Of a stretch of DNA of 64,000 nt, positions 1-9,440 are shown one piece after another. How positions within the stretch are numbered: the stretch's first letter is position 1; every line of letters starts with the position of its first letter. The position numbers were made by a program, and so were the translations under genes. Source of the stretch: an uncultured Bacteroides sp. (GTDB taxonomy: Bacteria > Bacteroidota > Bacteroidia > Cytophagales > Cyclobacteriaceae); contig CABHOV010000040.1 in the NCBI GenBank assembly GCA_902168185.1, positions 124,001-188,000 of the forward strand. Direction: 5' to 3'. Under the pieces are notes generated by a model that did no database searches, was not told the DNA's origin, and saw only the letters and a list, made by a program, of their open reading frames with translations.

Positions 1-2280
1 TCGTATATTAAGTTGTATACCTATATATAGTAAAGCAAAAAATGAAACTATATAAAGGAGGTAACCCAGCGTCGTTCTATACCACGGAGGGGCTATTTTA
101 AAAGAAAATAAAACTGGTTCACTAACAACTCCATATATATTTTTTGCCCTAACATAGAAAGTATAGTTTCCTTCATGCAGATTGGTAAAAAACGCTTCTT
201 TGGTGACGGTCCAATCTGACCACCTGTTTTCAAAACCATCCATCTTGTATTGGTATTGGTTTTTTTCGGTATCCTCAAAAAATGAACAAAGAAACTCAAA
301 CTTGAAGTTATTGAAAGCAAAGGGCAAGGTACAAAATGATTCTCCTGCTGGGTTCTGATAAATTAAAGAATCTCTGGCCCAGACTTTCTGAATAGATAAC
401 TCTATAGAATCACCATAAAAATATTTCTGGTTCGGGTTATAACTATACATTTTCCAATTATTCCCGATCCATACTTCTCCTGAATTACTGACAAGTATAG
501 GAGCATCTACATCTACTCTTAAATTCCGAAAGGAAGTGGCAATTTTATTGAAAGGCGTTAGTAACAGTTCGAAATTTCCATCAGGCTGTTTCTTTAAGAT
601 CCCTGCTGTTTCCTTTTTGAGTGGGTGAGCGCCCCAGAAATAAATATCACCTTCCGGACTTTCGGTAAGGGTATAGATACAAAATCCTTTCCCCAATGCC
701 TTGTTATATTTCTCCAGACACTCAAATCGGTCACTGTTTTTGTTATACCGATATATTCCATCAACAGTAGCCGCAACAACTTCTCCATTCAAACGGTAAA
801 TTCTGTTATTAAGGTCTGACGGCAATCCGTTTGGTGCGCCATAAAAAGTGCTGGAGACCACCGAATCCATCTGCTCATTTAGCTTTAGTTTCCAAATCCC
901 TCTGTTGTAATGACTGATCCAAATATTTCCTTCCTCATCCTCCTGTATATAGCGCGTCTCTACTTCAAACCCTTTTATTTTCTTCTTGCTCCATTCATGT
1001 CCTTTTTGCTGCAGTAACCAGATACCGGAATAATAAGTACCCATGATCATCCGGTCAGAATGCTTTTTAATCTCACATATTGACATTGCCCATTCATGAT
1101 CGATGATCTTCTTAACCTTTCTGCCCTGTAGCTCCAACACACCCGATTCATGCATGGCGTAGAGTTTGTTCTGAAGGTTGTAAAAATTCCATGCACTACC
1201 TTTTGTCCCCGGAAGCAAGGCAAACGTAGCCCTGTTTTCCTGGTATAAAATTCCTTTATCAGTTCCTATATATTGATGATTTCCTTTTTTTCCAAGAGAG
1301 AGAACAAAGCCCTTCAGACCATTTTTACTTTCGTAATAAGAAAGCGGAGAACTGGATATAATCTGGAGGATTTTCGAATCGCCATTTACCCAAAGATTAT
1401 GTTGCCTATCTTCAAAGAGATATCCCCATGCCATGAGGCCATCATTATATACACTATATTGCAATTCTCCCGCTTTGCTAAAGAAAAGGATTCCCTTCCC
1501 AACATGAATTGCAATATTGCCATTGTCGAGGCGCGTCATACTCTGAATTTCCTGATTCTCCAAATTACTGTTAAGCTGTTCTGAAAACACCTTCCACTGT
1601 TCCGGGGATTTTTCATCAACAAGCCAGACTTGATTTTTGCCATCCAACACCAGGAGACTGTCGGGACCATAATCTGTAACCCATTTATATACCACTCCCT
1701 TCACTTTCCTGAAATAAGGTGCATTCTCAAATCCTCCATTTTTGTATCGATGTAACCCATTATCTTTTTGAATATATAGGTTGTTGGGATTAAGAATCAT
1801 TCCCTGACTCGGGGTATGCAAAATTTTGAAATGACCATCGGTATAAACATAGACGTGATTTTCACCTCGAAAAAAAACCTTATTGTCAATGACTCTAATC
1901 CAGGTAATCACCATGTTCTGTCTACAGGAGTCAGGCAGTTTTGAAAGCAATGAATGGTATTCATACTTTTCGTTGGCCTCGCGTTGAAAATAACCCAGAT
2001 CATAGTCAGACGCAACGTAAACTCTACCAGTCGAATCAATGTCAAGAGTATAAATAGCTTCTTTATCATGTAGTGACAAAAGATCCCAACGGTTACCATC
2101 ATACTTGAGCACACCTTCTGTGTTAGCAATATAAATAGTGCCTCGCTTATCTTGCCGCACGGACCAATTCTGACTGGCTCCCTGGTAAACCTCAATGGGA
2201 TAATTCTGCACAAATAATTGCTGCCCTCTGGTAAGAAGACAGGTAAAAGAAAATAAGCAAGTAATTATCAGGTAGCGCAT
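1..2280 (-). CDS. Sensor histidine kinase, N-terminal sensor part (partial, runs off the window)
   Basis: An uninterrupted minus-strand frame of 760 codons starts at the ATG at 2278-2280 and leaves the window at base 1 without a stop. It opens with a signal peptide (MRYLIITCLFSFTCLLTRGQ), followed by about 620 residues of beta-propeller-like repeats, a Y_Y_Y domain (around residues 650-730, with GFENRWSDW and NLHEGNYTF) and the start of a transmembrane helix at the edge. It is a clear paralogue of the divergent kinase at 2728-5805: QNYPIEVYQ and ANTEGVL match QKYPTEVYQ and ANTEGVL there. The kinase core must lie outside the window, so histidine kinase activity is inferred from the paralogue. 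The sensor would be periplasmic. The ligand is unknown. Confidence 0.9.
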   Translation of the reverse strand, partial: MRYLIITCLFSFTCLLTRGQQLFVQNYPIEVYQGASQNWSVRQDKRGTIYIANTEGVLKYDGNRWDLLSLHDKEAIYTLDIDSTGRVYVASDYDLGYFQREANEKYEYHSLLSKLPDSCRQNMVITWIRVIDNKVFFRGENHVYVYTDGHFKILHTPSQGMILNPNNLYIQKDNGLHRYKNGGFENAPYFRKVKGVVYKWVTDYGPDSLLVLDGKNQVWLVDEKSPEQWKVFSEQLNSNLENQEIQSMTRLDNGNIAIHVGKGILFFSKAGELQYSVYNDGLMAWGYLFEDRQHNLWVNGDSKILQIISSSPLSYYESKNGLKGFVLSLGKKGNHQYIGTDKGILYQENRATFALLPGTKGSAWNFYNLQNKLYAMHESGVLELQGRKVKKIIDHEWAMSICEIKKHSDRMIMGTYYSGIWLLQQKGHEWSKKKIKGFEVETRYIQEDEEGNIWISHYNRGIWKLKLNEQMDSVVSSTFYGAPNGLPSDLNNRIYRLNGEVVAATVDGIYRYNKNSDRFECLEKYNKALGKGFCIYTLTESPEGDIYFWGAHPLKKETAGILKKQPDGNFELLLTPFNKIATSFRNLRVDVDAPILVSNSGEVWIGNNWKMYSYNPNQKYFYGDSIELSIQKVWARDSLIYQNPAGESFCTLPFAFNNFKFEFLCSFFEDTEKNQYQYKMDGFENRWSDWTVTKEAFFTNLHEGNYTFYVRAKNIYGVVSEPVLFSFKIAPPWYRTTLGYLLYIVSFFALLYIGIQLNIR

Positions 2281-2330
2281 TTAATCCCTGCGTCAGTTTG
2301 TTGATTTTGAAAGTCTAAAAGTAAGGCTCT

Positions 2331-2344
2331 GCTCAGCGCTGAGC
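2331..2344. repeat. Perfect 14-bp palindrome
   Basis: GCTCAGCGCTGAGC is fully self-complementary and lies about 50 bases upstream of the leftward kinase start. It is a candidate operator, or part of the leftward transcript leader. No known regulator motif is recognised. Confidence 0.5.
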
Positions 2345-2361
2345 CTGATAAAATCACGACC

Positions 2362-2413
2362 ATACATACAGCTGTGTTCTTTTAGGGGTATATATTTTAG
2401 TTGCTGTATGTAT
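2362..2413. repeat. 11-bp inverted repeat between divergent kinases
   Basis: ATACATACAGC at 2362-2372 is the exact reverse complement of GCTGTATGTAT at 2403-2413, with 30 bases between the arms. Such spaced arms can bind a regulator that controls both divergent genes. The role is inferred. Confidence 0.45.
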
Positions 2414-2727
2414 TCTTTGGGTGACTTAAAAATTGTTCGAATTTATGGTAATCAATCCATCCATGAAATAAAGAGAATACTGAGTGGAGCATCTATATTT
2501 TCACGGATAAAAAATGGTTTCTCTACTCATTATGTTCTCAGTAAAAATACGGAGCCGCTTCGGTCATTTTTTACCGATTCATTAGGTGACCACTTTTAAT
2601 ACTTTTGACATCATCTGAATAATTCAGATTATCTGACTTAACCAAACTCAAAACACCTATGAAATACATGGGGACGTTGAACATCATGGCAAGTCAATTG
2701 CAATTCTAACTATTGAAGTATAGTATA

Positions 2728-5700
2728 ATGAGGTTCTATATATCTGTTATCCTTCTTATTGTTTGTTACTACAAAATAAACGGGCAGCAACTTTTGATAC
2801 AGAAATATCCGACAGAGGTATATCAGGCTTCTACTCAAAACTGGCGTATGGTGCAAGACCACCAAGGCACACTTTATTTTGCTAACACAGAAGGGGTGCT
2901 CATATTTGATGGTATCCATTGGCAACTGATTCCACTACCTGGCAAAGCTAATCTTCGATCGCTTGACATTCATCAAAATGGCAAAGTATATGTTGGAGGA
3001 GATCGAGAATTTGGATATTTCGAAAGAACAGGTAAAGGCAATTTTAAGTACGTTTCATTCATGCCGTTACTCGAGGAAACGAGAAGACGTGAAGTAAAAA
3101 ATATAAGCGATGTAGAGGTTTGGGGTGAAACAGTCTTATTTAGTGATGATGAACATGGCTATATATATCGAAATGGAAAAATTGATTATTTGGATATTAC
3201 CCAACCCGGATTGTGGTTTTATCAATTGGGGGATTCGGTATATACAATAAGGGATGAACAATCTACGCTTTACGTATATAGGAACAATGCGTTTGTGGAA
3301 ACAGGTTTAAATCTGAATTTCAACTTCAACCTGATAACAAGTTATAAAGGAGATCTCTTGGTAATGGATGATAAAAATCAGGTATGGGTCGTGGATCCGA
3401 ACGCTGCCTCTAAAGACAAAATATCTATTCTCTCCGAAAATCTTAATGCAAGTTTGAAGCAACTTTCAATAATCAATATTCGCCCTCTATACGATGGAAG
3501 GCTTGCCATTCTCACTGAACGTGAGATTATTATTGTTGATCTAGATGGCAAAGTTCTCTACAGGGTAACCCAGTCAATGCTTGACGATAGTAATTTAGAT
3601 AATACTATACTTTATGAAGATGCCCAACACAATCTATGGTTTACAACGGACGAATTTATAGGTTTAATCATTACAAGTTCTCCTCTTGCCTATTTTGACA
3701 AAACGAATGGCTATCAGGGAGTGGTATTTTGTTTAGGAGAACAAGATGGACAACACTATACGGGTACAAGTACCGGGCTGTATCACCAAATGGATGGAGG
3801 TGAATTTGAGTTAATTCCAAGAACGAAAGGTTTCATTTGGGATATTTATAAATCAGACGATCGCCTTTACGTAGCACATGATAGCGGCGTCTTCGAGGTA
3901 ATGGGACGAAAGGCTACTAAACTAATATCACATGAATATCCTCAAAAACTATATGCCCCTAACAAACATCGTGATTGTTTGATTATGGGAAGTTATAATT
4001 CAGGTCTCTGGTTGCTGAAAGAAAACAACACGCTATGGACGAAGCATAAAATAAGAGGCTTTGAAGAAGATGCCATGCATATCCAGGAAGATGACAAGGG
4101 TAATTTATGGATTTCGCATGAAGGAAAAGGCATTTGGAAGCTACGATTAAATGAAGCGATGGACGCTGTCATTTATAAAAAATTCTATACAGCACCGCAT
4201 CAACTTCCTTCCAGTCTCAACAACAGTATTTATAAATTAAGCGATCAGAAAATCATTGCAGCCACGCAAGATGGTATATATTCCTACAATGAATCTAAAG
4301 ATATCTTTGAACCAGATTATCGTTTTCAAAAGGCGCTACAAGGTATTATTATTTATTCGCTGGCTGAGGGTGATGACGGTCAGATTTATTTTAGGGGAAA
4401 TGACCACGTGAAAGAGATTGCTGGCGTACTGACAAAAGAAATTAACGGAACGTACTCAGCTTTACTCACACCATTTAATAAGATCACATGGGGCGATTCA
4501 GATGGGATCTTAATGGCTACGCGGCAAGGAGCCTGGTTTGGTAATAACAGCAGGATTATAACCTATAATCCTAAACAAAAAACACACTATGAGCAACCTC
4601 TCCAGCCTATTATCAAAAAAGTAATAGCAGCTGATTCTATTATCTATGTAAATGGCACTACGCGTCAGACGGCAAGTATTCCTTACTCGTGGAATAGCAT
4701 GTTGTTTGACTTCGATGTGATGTACTATGAAGACGCTGAAAAGAATGAATTTCAATATAAACTGCTCGGGTTCGATAAAGAATGGTCTGCCTGGACTAAT
4801 GCGAGAGAAGCGCACTTTACAAATTTGCCGGAGGGTGACTATACATTTATAATACATGCCCGAAATATTTATAAAAATAAGAGTCGAATTGCAAGCATGA
4901 CATTTCATATAGATCCGCCCATTTACAGAACACTGTGGGCCTATATAGTATATTTGATACTGGTTGTCGTTGTTTTTACTAGTCTGCTATACTGGCTTAT
5001 TAATCTCAAAACAAAACGGGTAAACAGACAAAAGGAAATTTTAAAGAAAGAGGTCGATGAAAAGACTAAGGAGCTGTTGGCAATGAATGAAGAAGTTAAA
5101 CATCAAGCCGAAGTTCTTAAAGCTTCAAACTACACCAAGGATAAATTATTTTCGATCATCTCTCACGACATGCGTGGGCCTATACATCAGGTTCGGGAGA
5201 TATTCAAAATGATTGAATCAGGATATATATCAGCGGAAGAATTCAGAATGCAACTCATGCCTGATCTTAAGGAACAGGTTACGTATGTGGCCACACTAAC
5301 CGACAATTTGCTACACTGGGCAAAAGGACAGATGGAGGGCATTCAGGTTAAACCGTCCGTGTTTAATCTTTTGGATGTCATAGATGAAAATATCAATTTA
5401 CTTAGCGCGCAGGCATTGAAAAAATCTATCAACCTGACTACAAGCTCACAAAAATCTCTTTACGTGTATGCAGATAAGGACATGATAAAACTTGTACTCC
5501 GTAATCTGATTAGCAATGCGATTAAATTTACTCCAGAGAACGGCACGATTGAAGTAAACACCAGAACAGAGGAAAGGTATATTTACATATCCGTGCGCGA
5601 TACTGGAACAGGGCTTTCCGCCGAAGATATCGGTAAGATCCTGGACAAAGAATACTTTACAAAGTACGGAACGGCAGGAGAAAAAGGATCTGGACTTGGA

Positions 5701-5805
5701 CTAATGCTTTGCCGCGAATTTGTTGAAAAGAATGGAGGTAAACTTACTATACAAAGTGAGCAAAATGCTGGAAGTACATTTACATTTTGTCTTGCAACAC
5801 ACTGA
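2728..5805 (+). CDS. Sensor histidine kinase (propeller, Y_Y_Y, HisKA, HATPase; no receiver)
   Basis: This 1025-residue inner-membrane sensor kinase starts at ATG 2728, which gives a clean signal peptide (MRFYISVILLIVCYYKINGQ); a TTG 15 bases upstream is in frame but less likely. Residues 25-660 form propeller-like repeats in the periplasm. A Y_Y_Y domain follows (GFDKEWSAW, NLPEGDYTF, about 660-730), then one transmembrane helix (735-758), a coiled coil, and a HisKA domain with phospho-acceptor His813 (FSIISHDMRGPI). The ATPase has N box NLISNAIKFTPENG, G1 DTGTGLS and G2 GSGLGL. It ends at the ATPase, so it needs a separate response regulator. It is paralogous to the divergent truncated gene. 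The trigger is unknown; similar architectures elsewhere sense glycans, but these repeats lack obvious Reg_prop signatures. Confidence 0.92.
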   Translation: MRFYISVILLIVCYYKINGQQLLIQKYPTEVYQASTQNWRMVQDHQGTLYFANTEGVLIFDGIHWQLIPLPGKANLRSLDIHQNGKVYVGGDREFGYFERTGKGNFKYVSFMPLLEETRRREVKNISDVEVWGETVLFSDDEHGYIYRNGKIDYLDITQPGLWFYQLGDSVYTIRDEQSTLYVYRNNAFVETGLNLNFNFNLITSYKGDLLVMDDKNQVWVVDPNAASKDKISILSENLNASLKQLSIINIRPLYDGRLAILTEREIIIVDLDGKVLYRVTQSMLDDSNLDNTILYEDAQHNLWFTTDEFIGLIITSSPLAYFDKTNGYQGVVFCLGEQDGQHYTGTSTGLYHQMDGGEFELIPRTKGFIWDIYKSDDRLYVAHDSGVFEVMGRKATKLISHEYPQKLYAPNKHRDCLIMGSYNSGLWLLKENNTLWTKHKIRGFEEDAMHIQEDDKGNLWISHEGKGIWKLRLNEAMDAVIYKKFYTAPHQLPSSLNNSIYKLSDQKIIAATQDGIYSYNESKDIFEPDYRFQKALQGIIIYSLAEGDDGQIYFRGNDHVKEIAGVLTKEINGTYSALLTPFNKITWGDSDGILMATRQGAWFGNNSRIITYNPKQKTHYEQPLQPIIKKVIAADSIIYVNGTTRQTASIPYSWNSMLFDFDVMYYEDAEKNEFQYKLLGFDKEWSAWTNAREAHFTNLPEGDYTFIIHARNIYKNKSRIASMTFHIDPPIYRTLWAYIVYLILVVVVFTSLLYWLINLKTKRVNRQKEILKKEVDEKTKELLAMNEEVKHQAEVLKASNYTKDKLFSIISHDMRGPIHQVREIFKMIESGYISAEEFRMQLMPDLKEQVTYVATLTDNLLHWAKGQMEGIQVKPSVFNLLDVIDENINLLSAQALKKSINLTTSSQKSLYVYADKDMIKLVLRNLISNAIKFTPENGTIEVNTRTEERYIYISVRDTGTGLSAEDIGKILDKEYFTKYGTAGEKGSGLGLMLCREFVEKNGGKLTIQSEQNAGSTFTFCLATH

Positions 5806-5833
5806 ATCACGATTTCCGGATAACCTGTAACAA

Positions 5834-7459
5834 TCACCGTACTGCAATCCGATGTGTCAGCACTTGGTTGTTCCAGTGGATGCGAAGTATATACAGGCCG
5901 GCTGCATAAGTTGAGAGATTGATCGTTTGTAAAGGATTCTCTTTGGAGAAAGTCAGGTCGCTGGTAAATAACAATTGTCCTTTTGGAGAAATAAATTCAA
6001 TCTGACAGGCCGATACTTCTACCGCGCTGAAAGGTTTGATAGAAAGGGTATCATCAACAGCCGGATTCGGATATACTATAAATGGATTCTCGCGCAAGTA
6101 TTTCAGCAAAGTTTCTACTGTAAGATAGTTGGGTATACCGTAGCCCAACAGATTGTCAGGTGTAGTGGCTTGTGAGCCGGACTGACGGATGATGTCCAAT
6201 ATTTCCTTGTTAGTTAAAGAAGGGTAATGCTGCCATATACCGGTTACCAGGCTCGTAATGATCGGTGCTGCCAGCGAAGTGCCCGAAGCCGACCCCACTG
6301 AACCACTCGGAAGTATAACACTTGTATTGGATCCCATCGCGGCTACATCCGGCTTGATAACGTTATCTATACTCGGGCTTGGCCCTTTGGAGCTGGAGGG
6401 TACGCGTATACCTGTACTGGTTACCGAGGCTACAGCCAGTATATCTTTAGCATCTGCGGGCGCAGTTATAATTTGCCACGCAACTGCGCCTTCATTACCA
6501 GCACTGCAGACTATAATTATACCACGGTCCGCGGCCCATTGTGCAGCTCGTGTGATCACTGTAGTCTTTCCGTTCAGGGCAGCCTTCGCGTAGTCCATGG
6601 ATGAATCATCAAAGGTATTATATCCTAACGAAGAGTTGATCACATCTACACCGGCACTATCCGCAAGCTCTGCAGCAAAGAGCCAATTATATTCCTCAAT
6701 TCTATATTCTGTACTAACATCTTCAGTAACGAAAAGCTGGTAACTTGCTTTGTACGCCCCTCCGGTATAGGTACCTTCCTGATAGGCAGCAATCACAGAA
6801 AACACTTCTGCGCCATGCTCATCGTATTGAAATATATTTTTTGTGTTATATACGAAATCATGTGATACCGTCAGGTTTATCCGGTTCTCCGAAAATATAG
6901 CCAGGAACGGTTCATTTACATTCACACCTTGGAAACCGCTATCAAAAATTCCAACGATCATCCCTTCACCATGAAATCCACCGGCATGCATATCATCTAT
7001 ACCTACCATGCCAAGTTGAGTTTGGGTTACATCCGAGGTTTTGGATGAACGTGCTTTGGTATTCGATTTTTTCCGCCCGTTGGTCATGAGCTTGGCATTG
7101 GGTGCTACATATTCTACCCGCTCAACGAATGATAAACCTTCAAGTGCAGAGACCACTGACTCATCGCACTGTACCAATACGCCATTGAACCAGCGCGTTT
7201 TAAAGTATACTTCTGCGCCAGCATCACGCACGGCAAGTATATAATTCGGATTTACCGGCAAATCCTGTTCTGTGATTGCTATATTTTGATTCGCCCTACG
7301 ATCGATGGCGCGTTGAGAAAGAAATTCTGCCGGATTGGAAATCGTATAAGGTGTGCCTGCCTTATCTTTAAATATAACTACATACCGGTTTACCTGTGCG
7401 AAGGACGTTGCACTGATGAGCAGTAAAACTATAACGCGAGCACCATTACTCCACACCAT
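5834..7459 (-). CDS. Secreted subtilisin-like serine peptidase (S8) with type IX sorting domain
   Basis: This 541-residue S8 peptidase contains the full triad: Asp173 (GIFDSGFQG), His215 (DEHGAEV) and Ser395 (SGTSLAAP), plus the oxyanion Asn in CSAGNEG. The N-terminus from ATG 7459 is a signal peptide (WSNGARVIVLLLISATSFAQ) followed by a probable propeptide. The last 80 residues (FIVYPNPAVDDTLSIK to HRIAVR) are a type A T9SS C-terminal domain, so the product should cross the outer membrane by the type IX system. An upstream in-frame start at 7564 would lie deep inside the preceding gene and precede the signal peptide by 35 residues, so I reject it. From 7459 the gene overlaps the upstream lipoprotein gene by 14 bases, which suggests translational coupling. 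Confidence 0.93.
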   Translation of the reverse strand: MVWSNGARVIVLLLISATSFAQVNRYVVIFKDKAGTPYTISNPAEFLSQRAIDRRANQNIAITEQDLPVNPNYILAVRDAGAEVYFKTRWFNGVLVQCDESVVSALEGLSFVERVEYVAPNAKLMTNGRKKSNTKARSSKTSDVTQTQLGMVGIDDMHAGGFHGEGMIVGIFDSGFQGVNVNEPFLAIFSENRINLTVSHDFVYNTKNIFQYDEHGAEVFSVIAAYQEGTYTGGAYKASYQLFVTEDVSTEYRIEEYNWLFAAELADSAGVDVINSSLGYNTFDDSSMDYAKAALNGKTTVITRAAQWAADRGIIIVCSAGNEGAVAWQIITAPADAKDILAVASVTSTGIRVPSSSKGPSPSIDNVIKPDVAAMGSNTSVILPSGSVGSASGTSLAAPIITSLVTGIWQHYPSLTNKEILDIIRQSGSQATTPDNLLGYGIPNYLTVETLLKYLRENPFIVYPNPAVDDTLSIKPFSAVEVSACQIEFISPKGQLLFTSDLTFSKENPLQTINLSTYAAGLYILRIHWNNQVLTHRIAVR

Positions 7460-8144
7460 ACGCCCTGATTGTCTGTTGATAGATTGTACCACTCTCCACT
7501 TGTTGTTGCCCCAGGCAATTATCTTTTGTACAGAAGCTGAGTTGAGTTGTTGTCTTGTGAACAAGTCCTATATCTTTGGCGTATACTTCTTTGCGCTGAT
7601 CAAGGAAGACAATATAATCGTCATTGTCGCTTTGGTTCACGGTGAGACAATCGGTAAATGATTGATCATTGAAAGTCTCTGTTGTATTTACCGACTCCAG
7701 TATATACTCGTCTTCTTCCAGCGTATTGTAAGCATTACCATTCCACGTGACACCTGCATTTACAGGAAACTTCAATTTTATATACGAAATATTTTCTTCG
7801 TTCTGTACTATTTCAAGGTTGCTGTTTCGTACCGACCATGTTGTAGTATAGACCCACGGATCGATGTCTGTATTTCGTTTGCTGCGGTGAATTACGAAAG
7901 TACTGTCGCCTTCCGTGTTCAGGAACTTATCAACGATCGCTACCTTCAATTGATACTGCAATGTTTCAGGGACACCTAAAGTAAAGATGATCTCGTTGAC
8001 ATCATAAACCTGGTAGGAACCTGTTTTGAGTGGGAAATATGCTTCACCGATGCTACGTTTTTTATCATCGTCAGATGAATCACAGGCCACCACCATCATG
8101 CCGGTAACTGCTGCTAAAATTAAATATCTGAGAAAATATTTCAC
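7446..8144 (-). CDS. Putative lipoprotein, unknown function
   Basis: This 232-residue protein has a lipoprotein signal with lipobox VVAC (Cys21) followed by SSDDDKKR, acidic and suited to surface export in Bacteroidota. The rest looks like a mostly beta-strand domain (YFPLKTGSYQVYDV, YIKLKFPVNAGVTWNG, YEKD-like acidic stretches). I do not recognise the family. It is first in a two-gene unit with the secreted subtilase and overlaps it by 14 bases, so the two may act together at the cell surface; that is inference. Confidence 0.8.
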   Translation of the reverse strand: MKYFLRYLILAAVTGMMVVACDSSDDDKKRSIGEAYFPLKTGSYQVYDVNEIIFTLGVPETLQYQLKVAIVDKFLNTEGDSTFVIHRSKRNTDIDPWVYTTTWSVRNSNLEIVQNEENISYIKLKFPVNAGVTWNGNAYNTLEEDEYILESVNTTETFNDQSFTDCLTVNQSDNDDYIVFLDQRKEVYAKDIGLVHKTTTQLSFCTKDNCLGQQQVESGTIYQQTIRAYGVE

Positions 8145-8196
8145 TGATTAATCATTTTTCTTTAAATCCGCGCTCGAATTTGAACGTAAACACCCT

Positions 8197-8204
8197 CAAA
8201 GTTA
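8197..8204 (-). promoter_or_regulatory. Candidate -7 promoter element for the lipoprotein/subtilase unit
   Basis: On the minus strand this reads TAACTTTG, matching the Bacteroidota TAnnTTTG box, 53 bases before the lipoprotein ATG. No exact TTG sits 19-21 bases upstream, so support is partial. Confidence 0.35.
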
Positions 8205-8226
8205 TTTTTTCCAGAGCATTTTAACT

Positions 8227-8793
8227 ATGGCATTAAAGACATTCGTAAAAGTAGGCAGCATATCCAACCTGAGCGATGCACGGTATTGTGCAGGTATGGG
8301 CGTTGATTTGCTCGGTTTTCGCGCAATTGAAGGACAAGAGAGTTATATCAGTCCAAAACAATTTCAGGAAATAAGAGGCTGGGTTACGGGCCCACAGATC
8401 GTGGCGGAAGTATACGGCATAACAAACGCGGAGCAATTGGCGGCTGTTTTAGAAAATTACCGCCCCGATTACCTGGAGCTTGGTAAAAAAGAGTGGCAAG
8501 CTTTGCGCGAGCTTATAACGCTTCCTTTCATCCTTTCCATTGACTCTGGCGAAACGCTGGCATCTATTGAAGCCGAACCTAGTTTTATATTGGTACGTGA
8601 GCGCAGTGATCTGGCACAACTTGCCAACGATCATGAAATTTTACTGACGGTTGAATCTGCTGAAAATATCGAACGCATCGATAAACAGAACATTCACGGT
8701 ATAGCGTTGAGTGGCAGCAGTGAGATAAAACCGGGACTTAAAGATTACAACGAGCTCTCCGAGATTTTAGAAATGCTCGAAGACGATCATTAA
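8227..8793 (+). CDS. TrpF-like (phosphoribosylanthranilate isomerase-like) barrel, probably not a PRA isomerase
   Basis: The 188-residue protein resembles phosphoribosylanthranilate isomerase at the N-terminus (KVGSISNLSDARYCAGMGVDLLGF, split here as KVGSISNL and ARYCAGMGVDLLGF) and toward the end (GIALSGSSEIKPGLKDY). Canonical TrpF begins K-x-C-G with a catalytic Cys; here the equivalent stretch is KVGS, and no Cys occupies that place. The protein is also slightly short. No other trp genes are near. It may be an inactive relative or an enzyme with another substrate. It is cytoplasmic (no signal peptide) and transcribed divergently from the lipoprotein gene. Confidence 0.65.
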   Translation: MALKTFVKVGSISNLSDARYCAGMGVDLLGFRAIEGQESYISPKQFQEIRGWVTGPQIVAEVYGITNAEQLAAVLENYRPDYLELGKKEWQALRELITLPFILSIDSGETLASIEAEPSFILVRERSDLAQLANDHEILLTVESAENIERIDKQNIHGIALSGSSEIKPGLKDYNELSEILEMLEDDH

Positions 8794-8826
8794 CCTATAA
8801 CACTTTAGTTATTGAATCTAGTATAG

Positions 8827-8864
8827 AATCGGTGTTGATTGCGTGAGCGATATCAACACCGATT
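8827..8864. terminator. Bidirectional hairpin between convergent genes
   Basis: A 13-bp perfect stem (AATCGGTGTTGAT / ATCAACACCGATT) with a 12-base loop lies between two convergent genes. T-tracts are weak (ATCTTTT on the plus side), so termination is plausible rather than certain. Confidence 0.6.
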
Positions 8865-8878
8865 ATCTTTTAAGACAC

Positions 8879-9364
8879 TTATTGATGTGTGACGCTGTCG
8901 CTATGTAAACGAATATAGGTTTCGATGATTTCGCGATCTATACCGGTCTCTTCAATCTTTTCAATGCCGCGTTGTACCAGGGTGTCACTTTTCAGTGTAA
9001 CGGTGAAGTGAAATGTTTTGTCCTCCCACTCGCGGAAGTTACAATACTCCAGGTGCTCGGTATATTGATCGCCCTTAAACGTATAGCGACCACCACCGGC
9101 TACATACATGGCCTTGGTAGAATCTTTACCCTGACTAAGGTCGTGATTCAGGAATGCAAAGTGAGTATCGTTGATGATCTTTATCATCCGCTGACCTTTT
9201 TGATAATCTGTGTGTGTTGTGTCATTCTTTTGAATAGTTGTACCAGTAATCAGTAGCCATGTCCCTTGCAGCGACTTTACTTTGTCCGGTCCATGATTTA
9301 AAGCATTACGCTCGCACGACAGGAGCATAACAAGGGCGAACACGCAGAGAATTCTTACGTTCAT
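8879..9364 (-). CDS. Small lipocalin-like lipoprotein, unknown function
   Basis: This 161-residue protein carries a lipoprotein signal with lipobox LLSC (Cys17). Its LQGTWLLITG start after the anchor and alternating beta pattern (TKAMYVAGGGRYTFKGDQY, KTFHFTVTLKSDTLVQRG) resemble the small lipocalin-like lipoproteins common in Bacteroidota. No ligand or partner can be deduced. It faces the TrpF-like gene convergently across a hairpin. Confidence 0.7.
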   Translation of the reverse strand: MNVRILCVFALVMLLSCERNALNHGPDKVKSLQGTWLLITGTTIQKNDTTHTDYQKGQRMIKIINDTHFAFLNHDLSQGKDSTKAMYVAGGGRYTFKGDQYTEHLEYCNFREWEDKTFHFTVTLKSDTLVQRGIEKIEETGIDREIIETYIRLHSDSVTHQ

Positions 9365-9440
9365 ATTGATAGTTGGGTTTATTTGGGGTCCGAATATAAA
9401 CGATAACTTTTTACAGTCACATATTTACTTATCGTAACTC

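Larger units (their letters stand above)
2281..2727. other. Shared intergenic region between divergent sensor kinase genes
   Basis: This 447-base gap separates the two divergent start codons, so both promoters should be here. I see no convincing gene in it. It contains two inverted repeats listed separately and a possible -7 element (TACTTTTG, 2600-2607) pointing toward the rightward gene, without a clear TTG partner. Confidence 0.6.

Noticed and set aside
2408-2599. A 63-codon frame between the divergent kinases
   Set aside because: No recognisable features, overlaps an inverted repeat arm, and composition is like non-coding DNA.
7460-7564. Longer N-terminus for the subtilase (start at 7564)
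   Set aside because: It lies inside the upstream lipoprotein gene and would place 35 residues before the signal peptide.
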